From positions 72,759 to 136,758 of the forward strand of contig NZ_LMRF01000003.1 in the NCBI RefSeq assembly GCF_001424755.1: DNA of 64,000 nucleotides. Direction: 5' to 3'. Origin of the DNA: Marmoricola sp. Leaf446. Its GTDB lineage: Bacteria > Actinomycetota > Actinomycetes > Propionibacteriales > Nocardioidaceae. How positions within the stretch are numbered: the first letter of the stretch is position 1; the number at the start of each line of letters is the position of its first letter. The position numbers and the translations under genes are program-made. The notes below the pieces were generated by a model, which saw only the letters and a program-made list of their open reading frames with translations, was not told the DNA's origin and did not search any database. Positions 1 through 11,621 of the stretch are shown piece after piece.

Positions 1-21
1 GCAGGAGACCAGGAGACCGCC

Positions 22-1227
22 ATGGACGACCTCGACCTGGAGCGCGTACGCCGCGCCTTCCCCGCGCTGGCCGACGGCCGGGCCCGCTTCGACTCCCCCG
101 GCGGCTCGCTCACGCCGACCGTGGTCGCCGAGGCGGTCGCCGACACGCTCGTCGCCGGGCTGAGCAACCGCGGACCGGTGAACCCCTCGGAGCGGCGCGC
201 CGACGAGGTCGTGACCGCCGCCCGCGCCGCGGTCGCCGACCTGGTGGGCGGCGACCCCCGCGGCGTCGTCTTCGGCCGCTCGATGACCGAGCTGACCTGG
301 TCGCTGGCCCGCACGCTGGCGGCCGGCTGGGGGCCCGGCGACGAGGTCGTCGTCACCCGGCTCGACCACGACGCCGACGTGCGCCCGTGGGTGACGCTGG
401 CCGAGCGGGTCGGGGCGACCGTGCGGTGGCTCGGCTTCGACCGCGTCACCGGCGAGCTCGACGACGTCACGGACGTCCTGGGCGAGCGCACCCGGCTGGT
501 CGCGGTCACCGGCGCCTCCAACCTCATCGGCACCCGGCCCGACGTGGCCGCGGTCGCGGCCGCGGCCCACGCCGTCGGCGCGCTGGTCCACCTCGACGCG
601 GTGCACCTCGTGCCGCACGCCGCGGTCGACCTGACGGCGCTCGGCGTCGACCTGCTGGCCTGCTCGCCCTACAAGTTCTTCGGCCCCCACCACGGCGCGC
701 TGGTCGCCTCCCCCGACCTGCTCGAGAGACTGCGGCCCGACAAGCTGCTGCCCTCGACCGACGCGGTGCCCGAGCGGTTCGAGCTGGGCACGCTGCCCTA
801 CGAGCTGCTCGCCGGCACCACCGCGGCCGTCGACTTCGTGGCCGCCCTCGTCCCCTCGGGCGCAGCCGAGCCGCCCGCCCGGCGGGAGCGGGTGCTGACC
901 TCGATGGCGGCGGTCGAGCGCCACGAGGCGGCGCTGCTGGCCCGGCTGCTCGACGGCCTGGGGTCGATGGGCCACGTGCGGACGCACGGCCGGGCGGCGC
1001 GGCGTACGCCCACGGTGCTGCTGGAGGTCGAGGGCCGCGCCGGTCGCGAGGTCCACGAGCACCTTGGCTCGCTCGGGATCAACGCGCCGGCGAGCAACTT
1101 CTACGCGATCGAGGCCTCGCGCTGGCTCGGCCTCGGCGACGCCGGCGCGGTGCGGGTCGGGCTGGCGGCGTACTCCTCCGAGGACGACGTCGACCGGCTG
1201 CTCGCCGGGCTCGACTCGCTGGGCTGA
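22..1227 (+). CDS. Cysteine desulfurase-like aminotransferase class V protein
   Basis: 401-residue PLP fold-type I protein of the class-V aminotransferase family. The probable PLP lysine is K218 in the SPYKFFGPHHG motif, and the preceding HLDAVHLVPH segment supplies the cofactor-binding Asp and His. It resembles the cysteine-desulfurase-like group rather than canonical IscS/SufS: no Fe-S assembly gene is adjacent and no classical catalytic-Cys loop is obvious. The substrate is therefore unknown. The ATG at 22 follows a weak GGAGACC-type ribosome site. The gene stands alone, facing the katG operon convergently, with hairpins between them. Confidence 0.85.
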   Translation: MDDLDLERVRRAFPALADGRARFDSPGGSLTPTVVAEAVADTLVAGLSNRGPVNPSERRADEVVTAARAAVADLVGGDPRGVVFGRSMTELTWSLARTLAAGWGPGDEVVVTRLDHDADVRPWVTLAERVGATVRWLGFDRVTGELDDVTDVLGERTRLVAVTGASNLIGTRPDVAAVAAAAHAVGALVHLDAVHLVPHAAVDLTALGVDLLACSPYKFFGPHHGALVASPDLLERLRPDKLLPSTDAVPERFELGTLPYELLAGTTAAVDFVAALVPSGAAEPPARRERVLTSMAAVERHEAALLARLLDGLGSMGHVRTHGRAARRTPTVLLEVEGRAGREVHEHLGSLGINAPASNFYAIEASRWLGLGDAGAVRVGLAAYSSEDDVDRLLAGLDSLG

Positions 1228-1250
1228 GGACACCCGCGCGCCAGGGGTCG

Positions 1251-1291
1251 GTGTCGGCGGCGGTTCACAGGGTCCCCTGTGAAACCGACAC
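1251..1291 (+). terminator. Hairpin after the aminotransferase gene
   Basis: Imperfect inverted repeat just downstream of the stop at 1227. GTGTCGG plus GGTTCACAGGG on the left pairs with CCCTGTGAAACCGACAC on the right (1275-1291), leaving a 4-5 nt bulge. There is no T-run, which is usual for actinobacterial hairpins. It is probably a terminator. Confidence 0.5.
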
Positions 1292-1379
1292 TTCCCGGTC
1301 GAAGTCCTCTCCGGGAAGCAGCAGGAACGCACGGGGAATGGACGAGCCCCACCGTCGTACGCCGCCCGCCGGACGCGCC

Positions 1380-1413
1380 GGAGCCCGGGCCGACCGTGGT
1401 CGACCCGGGCTCC
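1380..1413 (-). terminator. Hairpin downstream of katG
   Basis: Perfect 10-bp arms, GGAGCCCGGG (1380-1389) and CCCGGGCTCC (1404-1413), with further GACC/GGTC pairing inside. It lies 22 nt beyond the katG stop in the direction of katG transcription, as expected for a terminator. Confidence 0.6.
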
Positions 1414-1434
1414 GGGTGTCGAGCGGCTACGTCC

Positions 1435-3759
<2,325 letters not shown>

Positions 3760-4206
3760 TCAGAGGGGCTGGACGGCGGCGACGGCGGTGCCGGCGACCG
3801 CACACCCGGGGCAGGTGCCCCAGTAGACGACCTCGGCCTCGTCGATGGCGAAGCCGTGGTCCTGGGAGGCGTGCAGGCACGGTGCACCGCCGACGGCGCA
3901 GTCGACGTCGGCGATGGCGCCGCACGAGCGGCACACCACGTGGTGGTGGTTGTCGCCGACCCGGGCCTCGTAGCGGGCCACGGAGCCGGTCGGCTGGATC
4001 CGGCGTACGAGACCGGCAGCGGTGAGCGCCTTGAGCACGTCGTACACCGCCTGGTGGGAGACCTCGCCGAGGCGCTCCCGGGTGTGCCGGATCACCGACT
4101 CGGTGTCGGCGTGCGGGTGGTCGCTGACGGCCTCCAGCACGGCGACGCGCGGACGGGTCACGCGCAGCGACGCCTCGCGCAGCCGACCCTCCGCCCTCGT
4201 CTCCAT
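3760..4206 (-). CDS. furA: Fur-family repressor FurA
   Basis: 148-residue Fur-family metalloregulator. The N-terminal winged helix spans about residues 5-80 (HQAVYDVLKALTAAGLVRR recognition region). The dimerisation domain has the NHHHVVCRSCG metal site and Cys pairs CRSC and CPGC near the C-terminus. It is encoded directly upstream of katG in the same orientation, the classic actinobacterial furA-katG arrangement, which suggests it autoregulates the operon. The ATG at 4206 was chosen because it has a strong GGGAGGGTGAG ribosome site; an open frame continues upstream but without family similarity. Confidence 0.93.
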   Translation of the reverse strand: METRAEGRLREASLRVTRPRVAVLEAVSDHPHADTESVIRHTRERLGEVSHQAVYDVLKALTAAGLVRRIQPTGSVARYEARVGDNHHHVVCRSCGAIADVDCAVGGAPCLHASQDHGFAIDEAEVVYWGTCPGCAVAGTAVAAVQPL

Positions 4207-4223
4207 CACCTCACCCTCCCGCA

Positions 4224-4242
4224 CTTTCTGGAACGAATCAAG
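4224..4242 (-). promoter_or_regulatory. Probable furA promoter/FurA operator region
   Basis: A short AT-richer patch in very GC-rich DNA, reading CTTGATTCGTTCCAGAAAG on the minus strand, ends 18 nt before the furA ATG. It resembles the AT-rich FurA-bound sequence upstream of mycobacterial furA as I recall it. TAGTCT immediately upstream could serve as a -10. This is a motif resemblance only. Confidence 0.45.
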
Positions 4243-4348
4243 ACTAGGGGCGCTGCGTGTCCGAACGCCGCCCCCGCTCGCCGGCCGAGCCCACCCTCGC
4301 CGGCCGAGCCTGTCGAGGCCTGTCGGTGGTCGCTGCCACGCTGCGGGG

Positions 4349-5476
4349 ATGGACCTGCTGCTGCCCGTGCTGACCCTGGTGATCGGCCTGCTCCTCGGGG
4401 CGCTCGCGACGCTCGTGTGGTCGCGGCGCGCCGGGGAGCCCGAGGTGCTGCGGGCGCTGGGCGCCCGCGGGGAGGACCAGGCGGTGCTGCGCGACGGCCT
4501 CGACCGGCTCCACGAGCGGCTGCGCGACGTCGAGCACCAGCGCGCCTCGTGGCAGGGGCAGCTGCGCCAGCAGGTCGACGACGTGCGCCACAGCACCGAC
4601 CTGCTGCGGCGCGAGACGGGCGCGCTGTCGACGGCGTTGCGGCGGCCCCACGTGCGCGGCCAGTGGGGTGAGCTCCACCTGCGTCGCTCGGTCGAGCTGG
4701 CGGGGATGGTCGAGCACTGCGACTTCGCCGAGCAGGTCCACCTCAGCGACGGCGACGCCCGGCGGCAGCGCCCCGACCTGGTGGTGCGGCTGGCCGGGGG
4801 CCGATCGGTCGTGGTCGACGCCAAGGTGCCGCTCGACGCCCACCTCGACGCACTCACCGCCGACGACGAGGACGAGACCCAGGCCCACCTGCGCCGCCAC
4901 GTGCGCCAGGTCCGCGCCCACGTCGACGCGCTGTCGACCAAGGCCTACTGGCGGGCGCTGCCGGGCAGCCCGGAGTTCGTGGTGATGTTCGTGCCCGCCG
5001 AGTCGTTCCTGGCCGCGGCCCTGGAGACCGACCCCACCCTCCTGGAGTACGCCGCGACGCGCGACGTCGTCCTCGCGACCCCCACCACGCTGATCGCGCT
5101 GCTGCGCACCGTCGCCCACGGGTGGACCACCGAGCTGCTGGCCGAGCGCACCCGCGAGATCCACGAGCTGGGCCGGGAGCTCCACGCCCGGATCGCGATC
5201 ATGGGCGGGCACCTCGACCGGGTCGGCCGTGCGCTGACCGGCGCCGTCGAGGGCTACAACGCCGCCGTCGGGTCGCTGGAGAGCCGGGTCCTCGTCACCG
5301 CCCGCCAGTTCGAGGACATCGGGGTGACCCGCGAGGAGCTGGCGCGGCCCCGGTCGGTGACCACGACCTCGCGCCCGCTGACCGCCGCCGAGCTGCTCGA
5401 CGAGGTCGCGCCCACCCGCCCCGAGCTGCCCCACGACGGGACGCCGCCCGGCGAGTCGCGCCGCGACACGGCGTGA
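4349..5476 (+). CDS. rmuC: RmuC-family DNA recombination protein
   Basis: 375 residues: one N-terminal membrane helix (LLLPVLTLVIGLLLGALATLVW), a coiled-coil segment (about 35-95), then the RmuC nuclease-like domain with the characteristic VVVDAKVPLDAHLDA motif and the C-terminal MGGHLDRVGRALTGAVEGYNAAVGSLE stretch. RmuC proteins limit recombination at inverted repeats; their biochemical activity is not firmly established. The start is the ATG at 4349, which begins the membrane helix. An in-frame extension upstream to 4022 runs antisense over furA and is not credible. Confidence 0.88.
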   Translation: MDLLLPVLTLVIGLLLGALATLVWSRRAGEPEVLRALGARGEDQAVLRDGLDRLHERLRDVEHQRASWQGQLRQQVDDVRHSTDLLRRETGALSTALRRPHVRGQWGELHLRRSVELAGMVEHCDFAEQVHLSDGDARRQRPDLVVRLAGGRSVVVDAKVPLDAHLDALTADDEDETQAHLRRHVRQVRAHVDALSTKAYWRALPGSPEFVVMFVPAESFLAAALETDPTLLEYAATRDVVLATPTTLIALLRTVAHGWTTELLAERTREIHELGRELHARIAIMGGHLDRVGRALTGAVEGYNAAVGSLESRVLVTARQFEDIGVTREELARPRSVTTTSRPLTAAELLDEVAPTRPELPHDGTPPGESRRDTA

Positions 5477-5495
5477 GCCGACCTATCTTGTCGAC

Positions 5496-5951
5496 GTGAG
5501 CGCACCCACCCTGTGGGAAGAGGGACAGCTGAGCGGCAGCCGCGTCGTGCGGCTGGCGGTCCTGGCCGGCCTGCTCGTGCTGGCCGTCGACCTGCTCCTC
5601 GGGCCCGAGCTGTCGCTGCTGTTCGACCTCGGCTTCGTCGCGCTCTGCGTCGCCGCCGCGCTGGCCGTGCGGCCGAGCGACTTCTTCCCGGTGGCGGTGC
5701 TCCCGCCGCTGCTCCTGCTGGGCCTGGTGCTGCTGGCCGCGGTCTTCGAGCCGGGCTGGGTCGCGCTGCCCGAGGACACCGTCGTCCAGGCCGTCGTCTC
5801 GGGCCTGGCCCACCGGGCGGGCGGTCTCGCCGCGGCGTACGCCCTGGTGCTGGCGGTCCTGGTGGTCCGGATGCGCGTGCGTGCGCGCCACGGGGAGCGC
5901 TACGCGAAGCGGTCCGGGTCGCCCGCTCCCACCCGCGTCACCTCGGGGTAG
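5496..5951 (+). CDS. DUF6542 membrane protein
   Basis: 151-residue integral membrane protein with about four hydrophobic helices (roughly residues 20-35, 40-58, 65-85, 108-128) and a basic cytoplasmic tail. It matches the DUF6542 family found beside ispH in actinobacteria (Rv1111c-like). Function unknown. Its last 52 nt overlap the 3' end of the convergent yciO-like gene, an unusually long convergent overlap. Confidence 0.75.
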   Translation: MSAPTLWEEGQLSGSRVVRLAVLAGLLVLAVDLLLGPELSLLFDLGFVALCVAAALAVRPSDFFPVAVLPPLLLLGLVLLAAVFEPGWVALPEDTVVQAVVSGLAHRAGGLAAAYALVLAVLVVRMRVRARHGERYAKRSGSPAPTRVTSG

Positions 5952-6520
5952 CCCTCGGAGAAGTCCACGACGGTGGTCGGCTCCTGGCCGCACTCGCCGC
6001 TGTCGAGCACGGCGTCGAGCTGGTGGTCGAGCGTCTCCTTGACCGTCCAGCCGTCGGTCATCGGCTCGGTCTCGCCCGGCAGCAGCAGCGTGCTGGAGAG
6101 CAGCGGCTCCCCCAGCTCGGCGAGCAGCGCCTGCACCACCGGGTGCTCGGGGATGCGTACGCCCACCGTGCGCTTCTTGGGGTGCATCAGCCGCTTCGGC
6201 ACCTCCGAGGTCGCCGGCAGGATGAAGGTGTAGGGCCCCGGGGTCGCCGACTTCACCGCCCGGAAGGCCGCGTTGTCGAGCTTGACGAGCTGGCCGAGCT
6301 GGGCGAAGTCGCGGCACACCAGCGTGAAGTGGTGGTGGTCGTCGAGGTCGCGCAGCCGCTTGATGCGGGCCAGCCCTTCACGGTTGCCCAGCTGGATGCC
6401 GAGCGCGTAGCCGGAGTCGGTCGGGTAGGCCAGCAGGCCGTCGTCGCGCAGCAGCGCGACCGCCTGCGCGATGGTCCGCGGCTGCGGGTCGACCGGGTGG
6501 ACGTCGAGGAAACGGGCCAC
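5900..6520 (-). CDS. YciO-type threonylcarbamoyl-AMP synthase-like protein
   Basis: 206-residue YrdC/Sua5-fold protein. The N-terminal LLAYPTDSGYALGIQ motif and PGPYTFILPAT are diagnostic. The KRLMHPKKRTVGVRIPEHP segment is typical of the YciO subfamily, which binds RNA and ATP but is a weak or distinct enzyme compared with TsaC. It may contribute to t6A tRNA modification; the exact role is unresolved. It starts 3 nt beyond the ispH stop, so the two are probably co-transcribed. Confidence 0.87.
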   Translation of the reverse strand: MARFLDVHPVDPQPRTIAQAVALLRDDGLLAYPTDSGYALGIQLGNREGLARIKRLRDLDDHHHFTLVCRDFAQLGQLVKLDNAAFRAVKSATPGPYTFILPATSEVPKRLMHPKKRTVGVRIPEHPVVQALLAELGEPLLSSTLLLPGETEPMTDGWTVKETLDHQLDAVLDSGECGQEPTTVVDFSEGYPEVTRVGAGDPDRFA

Positions 6521-6523
6521 GGC

Positions 6524-7531
6524 TCAGGACTTGCCGGCGGCCCGCAGGTCGCGACGCAGCTCGGGCGGCAGGGCGAAGATCAGCGACTCCTCGGCCGTGT
6601 GCACGGCCTCGGCGTCGGGGTAGCCGTGCTCGGAGAGCAGCTCCAGCACGCCGACCACGAGCGAGTCGGGCACCGAGGCACCCGAGGTCACGCTGACCTT
6701 GCGCACCCCCTCGAGCCAGGCCACGTCGACCTCGCTCGCGTCGTCCACGCGGTAGGCCGCCTTGGCGCCCGCCTCCAGCGCCACCTCGGCGAGCCGCACC
6801 GAGTTGGAGGAGTTGGCCGAGCCCACGACGATCACGAGGTCGGCGTCGGCGCCGATCTCCTTGATGGCCAGCTGGCGGTTCTGGGTGGCGTAGCAGATGT
6901 CGTCGCTCGGCGGGTCCAGCAGCAGCGGGAACCGCTCGCGGATCGCGTCGACGGTGTCCATGGTCTCGTCGACCGAGAGCGTGGTCTGCGAGAGCCAGGC
7001 GACCTTGGCGGGGTCGCGGACCACGATGTTCGGGACGTCGGCCGGGCTCTGCACGAGCTGGATGTTCTCGGGCGCCTCGCCGGCGGTGCCCTCGACCTCC
7101 TCGTGGCCCTCGTGGCCGATGAGCAGGATGTCGTAGTCGTCGGTGGCGAAGCGGCGGGCCTCGTGGTGCACCTTGGTCACCAGCGGGCAGGTCGCGTCGA
7201 TCGTCTTCAGGCCGCGCTCGGCGGCGTCGGTGTGCACCGCCGGGGAGACGCCGTGGGCGGAGAACACCACGGTCTCGCCGGACGGCACCTCGTCGAGCTC
7301 CTCGACGAAGATGGCCCCGCGTGACTCGAGGTCGGCCACGACGTGCTTGTTGTGCACGATCTGCTTGCGCACGTAGACCGGGGAGCCGTAGAGGTCGAGC
7401 GCCTTCTCCACGGTGATCACGGCGCGGTCGACGCCCGCGCAGTAGCCGCGCGGCGCGGCCAGCCGGACGGCGAGGTCGGCCTGGTCGGGCGGGAGGAAGG
7501 TCGGCGTACCCAGGTCGGTCATGGGTCCCAT
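6524..7531 (-). CDS. ispH: 4-hydroxy-3-methylbut-2-enyl diphosphate reductase IspH
   Basis: 335-residue last enzyme of the MEP isoprenoid pathway, reducing HMBPP to IPP and DMAPP with a [4Fe-4S] cluster. The three cluster cysteines are C31 ([10 protein letters not shown]), C115 ([12 protein letters not shown]) and C213 (ICYATQNRQ). The family's catalytic [16 protein letters not shown] and SQTT segments are intact. Two ATGs three codons apart are possible (7531 or 7522). It is divergent from xseA across a 47-nt gap. Confidence 0.97.
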   Translation of the reverse strand: MGPMTDLGTPTFLPPDQADLAVRLAAPRGYCAGVDRAVITVEKALDLYGSPVYVRKQIVHNKHVVADLESRGAIFVEELDEVPSGETVVFSAHGVSPAVHTDAAERGLKTIDATCPLVTKVHHEARRFATDDYDILLIGHEGHEEVEGTAGEAPENIQLVQSPADVPNIVVRDPAKVAWLSQTTLSVDETMDTVDAIRERFPLLLDPPSDDICYATQNRQLAIKEIGADADLVIVVGSANSSNSVRLAEVALEAGAKAAYRVDDASEVDVAWLEGVRKVSVTSGASVPDSLVVGVLELLSEHGYPDAEAVHTAEESLIFALPPELRRDLRAAGKS

Positions 7532-7578
7532 GGTAGGCGGCGACCCTCGCCGTCGGTCCTGGCACCTAGGGTGCGGTC

Positions 7579-8850
7579 ATGGCCCTGGAGACCTCCCCCG
7601 AGCACCCAGCGCCCGTCCGCCAGATCAGCCAGGCCATCGGCGCCTGGGTGGAGCGGCTGGGGGCGGTGTGGGTGGAGGGACAGGTCACCCAGGTCTCCCG
7701 CCGCGGGGGGCTCAACACCGTCTTCCTGACGCTGCGCGACAAGCTGGCCGACGTCTCGGTCTCGGTCACCTGCCCACGCGGCGTGGTCGACTCCCTGCCC
7801 ACCCCGCTGGTCGAGGGCGCGTCGGTGGTGGTCCACGCCAAGCCGTCGTTCTACCCCACCCGCGGCACCCTCTCGCTGCAGGTCCGCGAGATCCGGCTGG
7901 TCGGCGAGGGCGAGCTGCTGGCCCGCCTGGAGCGCCGTCGCCAGCTGCTCGCCGCCGAGGGCCTGTTCTCCGACGTGCACAAGCGGCGGCTGCCGTTCCT
8001 GCCCCGCACCGTCGGGCTGGTCACCGCGCAGAACAGCGCGGCCGAGCGCGACGTCCTCGACAACGCGCGCCGCCGCTGGCCGGGCGTCCGCTTCGAGGTG
8101 CGGTACGCCGCGATGCAGGGCGTCCACGCGGCCCGCGAGGTGATGGAGGCGCTGGCCGCCCTCGACCGCGACACCGACGTCGACGTGGTCGTGATCGCGC
8201 GCGGCGGAGGCTCCGTGGAGGACCTCCTGCCGTTCTCCGACGAGTCGCTGGTCCGTGCCGTGCACGCGGCCACGACCCCGGTCGTCTCGGCCATCGGCCA
8301 CGAGCCCGACTCCCCGCTGCTCGACCTCGTCGCCGACCTGCGCGCCTCCACCCCGACCGACGCGGCCAAGCGGGTCGTGCCCGACGTGGCCGAGGAGGCG
8401 CAGCGGGTGCTCACCGCCCGCGAGCGCGGCCGCCGTGCGGTCCGCCAGCTGCTCGACCGCGAGCGCCGCACCCTCGAGGCGCTGCGCTCGCGCCCCAGCC
8501 TCGCCGACCCGCGGGCGGGCCTGGCCGAGCGCGCCCACGAGGTCGACGCGCTGCGCGACCGCGCGCGCCGCAGCTTCGGCCACCGGGTCGACCGCGGCGA
8601 GGTCGACCTCGGCCACCAGCTCGCCCGCGTGCGCGCCCTGTCGCCCCTGGCCACCCTGCGCCGGGGCTACGCCGTCATCTCCGACGCCGACGGCCGGGCC
8701 CGGTCCAGCGTGGCCGACCTCGAGCCCGGCGCCACGCTGCACGTCCGCGTCGCCGACGGCCGCATCGGCGCAGAAGTCACCGGCGTCGAGCGCGTGGCCC
8801 TCGTCGGCGAGACCGACCCGACCGACCCCCAGGAGGACCCCGATGAGTGA
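7579..8850 (+). CDS. xseA: Exodeoxyribonuclease VII large subunit XseA
   Basis: 423 residues: N-terminal OB-fold (about 30-120), the catalytic exonuclease VII domain with the [17 protein letters not shown] and [14 protein letters not shown] signatures, then a helical arm and the C-terminal [11 protein letters not shown] segment. With XseB it forms the single-strand exonuclease VII that degrades ssDNA from both ends. The xseA stop overlaps the xseB start by 8 nt, indicating translational coupling. Confidence 0.96.
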   Translation: MALETSPEHPAPVRQISQAIGAWVERLGAVWVEGQVTQVSRRGGLNTVFLTLRDKLADVSVSVTCPRGVVDSLPTPLVEGASVVVHAKPSFYPTRGTLSLQVREIRLVGEGELLARLERRRQLLAAEGLFSDVHKRRLPFLPRTVGLVTAQNSAAERDVLDNARRRWPGVRFEVRYAAMQGVHAAREVMEALAALDRDTDVDVVVIARGGGSVEDLLPFSDESLVRAVHAATTPVVSAIGHEPDSPLLDLVADLRASTPTDAAKRVVPDVAEEAQRVLTARERGRRAVRQLLDRERRTLEALRSRPSLADPRAGLAERAHEVDALRDRARRSFGHRVDRGEVDLGHQLARVRALSPLATLRRGYAVISDADGRARSSVADLEPGATLHVRVADGRIGAEVTGVERVALVGETDPTDPQEDPDE

Positions 8851-9064
8851 GCAGACCGAGCCGGCGCAGGACGGGCCGTCCGGCGGGCTGAGCTACGAGG
8901 ACGCCCGCGACCAGCTCGTCGAGGTGGTCCGCACCCTCGAGGGCGGCGGCACCAGCCTGGCGGAGTCGCTGGCGCTGTGGGAGCGCGGCGAGGAGCTCGC
9001 GCGGGTCTGCCAGGAGGCGCTCGAGGGCGCCCGGGAGCGACTCGACGCCGCGCTGGAGGACTAG
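8843..9064 (+). CDS. xseB: Exodeoxyribonuclease VII small subunit XseB
   Basis: 73-residue helical small subunit. The family pattern is visible as [20 protein letters not shown] followed by [16 protein letters not shown] and RLDAALE. The start is the ATG at 8843, with the AGGAGGAC ribosome site inside the end of xseA. An upstream in-frame extension only shadows xseA. It wraps the helical arms of XseA in the holoenzyme. Confidence 0.93.
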   Translation: MSEQTEPAQDGPSGGLSYEDARDQLVEVVRTLEGGGTSLAESLALWERGEELARVCQEALEGARERLDAALED

Positions 9065-9068
9065 CCGG

Positions 9069-9629
9069 CTAATCGCCGGTGGTCAGCCCGGCGGCGAAGT
9101 CACGGACCTCGGTCGGTGGGATCGTGCCGACGACGACGACCGACCCGCGGCCACCGACGGGCTCCTCGACGGTCCGGGCCAGCGCGTAGTCGCCGCCGGA
9201 GTCGGTGAAGACCCGCCACTCCTCGCCCGCGACGGTGACCGTGCCCTCGTCCTGGGCGTCCTCGTCGACGTGCTCCTGCACGAGGTCGTCGATGCTCGCG
9301 AGCCGCTCGTAGACGCCGACGTAGAGCTGGTCGGGGTCGAGCACCCCGAGGCGCCAGCTGGGCGCCGTACCGGTCTCGTACGCCGCGCTGGTGGCCTTCC
9401 AGCCCTCCGGCAACGACCTCGGTGCGGCCACCGTCAGCTTGCCGTCGGCGCGGCCGGCGCGCACCTGGGCCTCCCAGTCGACGCCCTCGACGTCGGCGCT
9501 GCGGTCGCCGAACAGGAAGCCCCGCACGCCGACGTAGACGACCACCAGCACGACGGTGACGATCATGGCGCCGATCAGCCCGCCCGAGCTCCGGCGGTAA
9601 CGGCCCGGGCTGCCGGTGGACTGGCTCAT
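9069..9629 (-). CDS. DUF4245 membrane-anchored protein
   Basis: 186 residues with a short basic N-terminus, one membrane helix (about 14-37) and an extracytoplasmic domain of the actinobacterial DUF4245 family ([16 protein letters not shown]-type opening, LPEGWKATS). Function unknown. It lies between the convergent xseB and the divergent glpX, the same location as Rv1100 in mycobacteria. The ATG at 9629 gives a normal N-in anchor; an upstream ATG at 9674 would overlap the glpX start. Confidence 0.8.
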   Translation of the reverse strand: MSQSTGSPGRYRRSSGGLIGAMIVTVVLVVVYVGVRGFLFGDRSADVEGVDWEAQVRAGRADGKLTVAAPRSLPEGWKATSAAYETGTAPSWRLGVLDPDQLYVGVYERLASIDDLVQEHVDEDAQDEGTVTVAGEEWRVFTDSGGDYALARTVEEPVGGRGSVVVVGTIPPTEVRDFAAGLTTGD

Positions 9630-9672
9630 GAGACCAATCCTGCCAAGCCCGCCTGAGGCTACGATCACCACC

Positions 9673-10698
9673 ATGTCCGACAGCCAGCTGCCCGACGCCC
9701 TGACCGTCGCCCCGAGCTACCCCGACCGCAACCTCGCCCTCGAGCTCGTCCGTGTCACCGAGGCCGCCGCGATGGCCGCCGGCCGGTGGGTCGGCAAGGG
9801 CGACAAGAACGGCGCCGACGGGGTCGCGGTCAACGCGATGCGGGTGCTGGTCTCGACCGTGAGCATGCGCGGCACCGTCGTGATCGGCGAGGGCGAGAAG
9901 GACGACGCCCCGATGCTCTTCAACGGCGAGGAGGTCGGCACCGGCGACGGCCCCGAGGTCGACGTCGCGGTCGACCCGATCGACGGGACCACGCTCACCG
10001 CCAAGGGGATGGCCAACGCCGTCTCGGTGCTGGCGGTCTCCCCCCGCGGCTCGATGTACGACCCCTCGGCCGTGTTCTACATGGAGAAGCTCGTCACCGG
10101 CGCCGCCGCGGCCGACGTGGTCGACATCCGCTACCCCGTCGCCGAGAACATCCACCAGGTGGCCAAGGCCAAGGGCACCAAGCCCGGCGACGTCACGGTG
10201 GTGCTGCTCGACCGGCCCCGTCACGAGGGCCTCGCCCAGGAGATCCGCGAGACCGGCGCCCGCATCAAGTTCATCACCGACGGCGACGTCGCCGGCGCCA
10301 TCATGGCTGCCCGCGAGGGCACCGGCATCGACCTGCTGCTCGGGATCGGCGGCACGCCGGAGGGCATCATCGCCGCCTGCGCGATGAAGTGCCTCGACGG
10401 TGTCATCCAGGGCCGGCTGTGGCCCACCGACGACGCCGAGCGGGAGCGGGCGGTCGACGCCGGCCACGACCTCGACCGCGTCCTGCTCACCGACGACCTG
10501 GTCAGCGGCGACGACTGCTTCTTCGTCGCCACCGGCATCACCGACGGCGAGCTGATGCAGGGCGTCCGCTACGTCGCGGGCGGGGCCACCACCCACTCGC
10601 TGGTGATGCGCTCGCGCAGCGGCACGATCCGGTCGATCAAGTCCGAGCACCGGCTCTCCAAGCTCAGTGCCTACGCCGACGTCGACTTCGGCCGGTAG
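9673..10698 (+). CDS. glpX: Class II fructose-1,6-bisphosphatase GlpX
   Basis: 341-residue metal-dependent gluconeogenic FBPase. Motifs: [13 protein letters not shown] (metal-binding acidic residues), [22 protein letters not shown] and [20 protein letters not shown]. It removes phosphate from fructose-1,6-bisphosphate to give fructose-6-phosphate and is the main FBPase of actinobacteria. The start is the ATG at 9673; the longer frame from 9616 overlaps the DUF4245 start. A sugar kinase begins 8 nt after its stop. Confidence 0.96.
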   Translation: MSDSQLPDALTVAPSYPDRNLALELVRVTEAAAMAAGRWVGKGDKNGADGVAVNAMRVLVSTVSMRGTVVIGEGEKDDAPMLFNGEEVGTGDGPEVDVAVDPIDGTTLTAKGMANAVSVLAVSPRGSMYDPSAVFYMEKLVTGAAAADVVDIRYPVAENIHQVAKAKGTKPGDVTVVLLDRPRHEGLAQEIRETGARIKFITDGDVAGAIMAAREGTGIDLLLGIGGTPEGIIAACAMKCLDGVIQGRLWPTDDAERERAVDAGHDLDRVLLTDDLVSGDDCFFVATGITDGELMQGVRYVAGGATTHSLVMRSRSGTIRSIKSEHRLSKLSAYADVDFGR

Positions 10699-10706
10699 GG
10701 CGCGTC

Positions 10707-11621
10707 GTGATCGTCGTCGCTGGTGAAGCGCTCGTCGACGTCGTGGTGGACCCCGACGGCGACACCTCGGAGACCCCCGGCGGGTCCCCCCTCAACGTGG
10801 CGGTCGGTCTGGCCCGGCTCGACGTCGCCGCCACCTTGATCACCCAGGTGGGTCACGACGAGCGAGGCGGCGCCGTGGTCGCCCACGTGACCGCGAGCGG
10901 CGCCGAGATCGTCGCCGTCCCCACCACCTCGGGCCGCACGTCGGTCGCCACCGCGCGGCTCGACGCCGGCGGCGCGGCGGCGTACGACTTCGACCTGGAG
11001 TGGTCGCTGCCCGCCCAGGAGCTGCCGCCCTGCCGGGCGCTGCACGTCGGGTCGCTCGGCACGCTGCTCGAGCCGGGCCGCGACGCGGTCTCCGACCTCG
11101 TCGACCAGGCCGTGGCCCGCGACCTGTTCGTCAGCTTCGACGCCAACCTCCGCGAGACCTTCGTCGACGACCGCGCCCGGGTCTGGGACGCCGTGCGCGA
11201 GCTCGGCTCGCGCTGCACCCTGGTCAAGCTCAGCGACGAGGACGCCGAGCTGCTCGACCCCGGGTCCGACGTCGACGACGTCGCCCGCGAGCTGCTCACC
11301 GGCGCCCGCACCCGGTTGGTGCTGCTGACCCGGGGCGCGGCCGGCGCGACGGCCTTCAGCGCCGAGGGTGAGCACGACGCCACCCCGCGACCGGTCGACG
11401 TCGTCGACACCGTGGGGGCGGGCGACGCCTTCATGGCGGCCACGCTGGCCCAGCTCTCCGACCTCGACGCCTACGACCACCACGCGCAGGACCTGCCGAC
11501 CGACGAGGCGGCGCTGCGCCGGCTCCTGGCCGGGGCGATCGAGGTCGCCGCGATCACCTGTGAGCGGCGCGGCGCGAACCCACCTCGTCGATCGGAGCTG
11601 CCAGCAGGCTGGCCCGGCTGA
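10707..11621 (+). CDS. PfkB-family carbohydrate kinase (fructokinase-like)
   Basis: 304-residue ribokinase-fold sugar kinase. The N-terminal motif GGSPLNVAVGLARL and the C-terminal DTVGAGDAFMAA (catalytic Asp in the anion-hole GAGD loop) are intact. The EALVD opening resembles bacterial fructokinases. The start is the GTG at 10707, 8 nt after glpX, so it is probably co-transcribed with it. Given the GH-J and alpha-galactosidase genes downstream, phosphorylation of released fructose is a reasonable but unproven role. Its 3' end overlaps the convergent lipase-like gene by 68 nt. Confidence 0.85.
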   Translation: MIVVAGEALVDVVVDPDGDTSETPGGSPLNVAVGLARLDVAATLITQVGHDERGGAVVAHVTASGAEIVAVPTTSGRTSVATARLDAGGAAAYDFDLEWSLPAQELPPCRALHVGSLGTLLEPGRDAVSDLVDQAVARDLFVSFDANLRETFVDDRARVWDAVRELGSRCTLVKLSDEDAELLDPGSDVDDVARELLTGARTRLVLLTRGAAGATAFSAEGEHDATPRPVDVVDTVGAGDAFMAATLAQLSDLDAYDHHAQDLPTDEAALRRLLAGAIEVAAITCERRGANPPRRSELPAGWPG

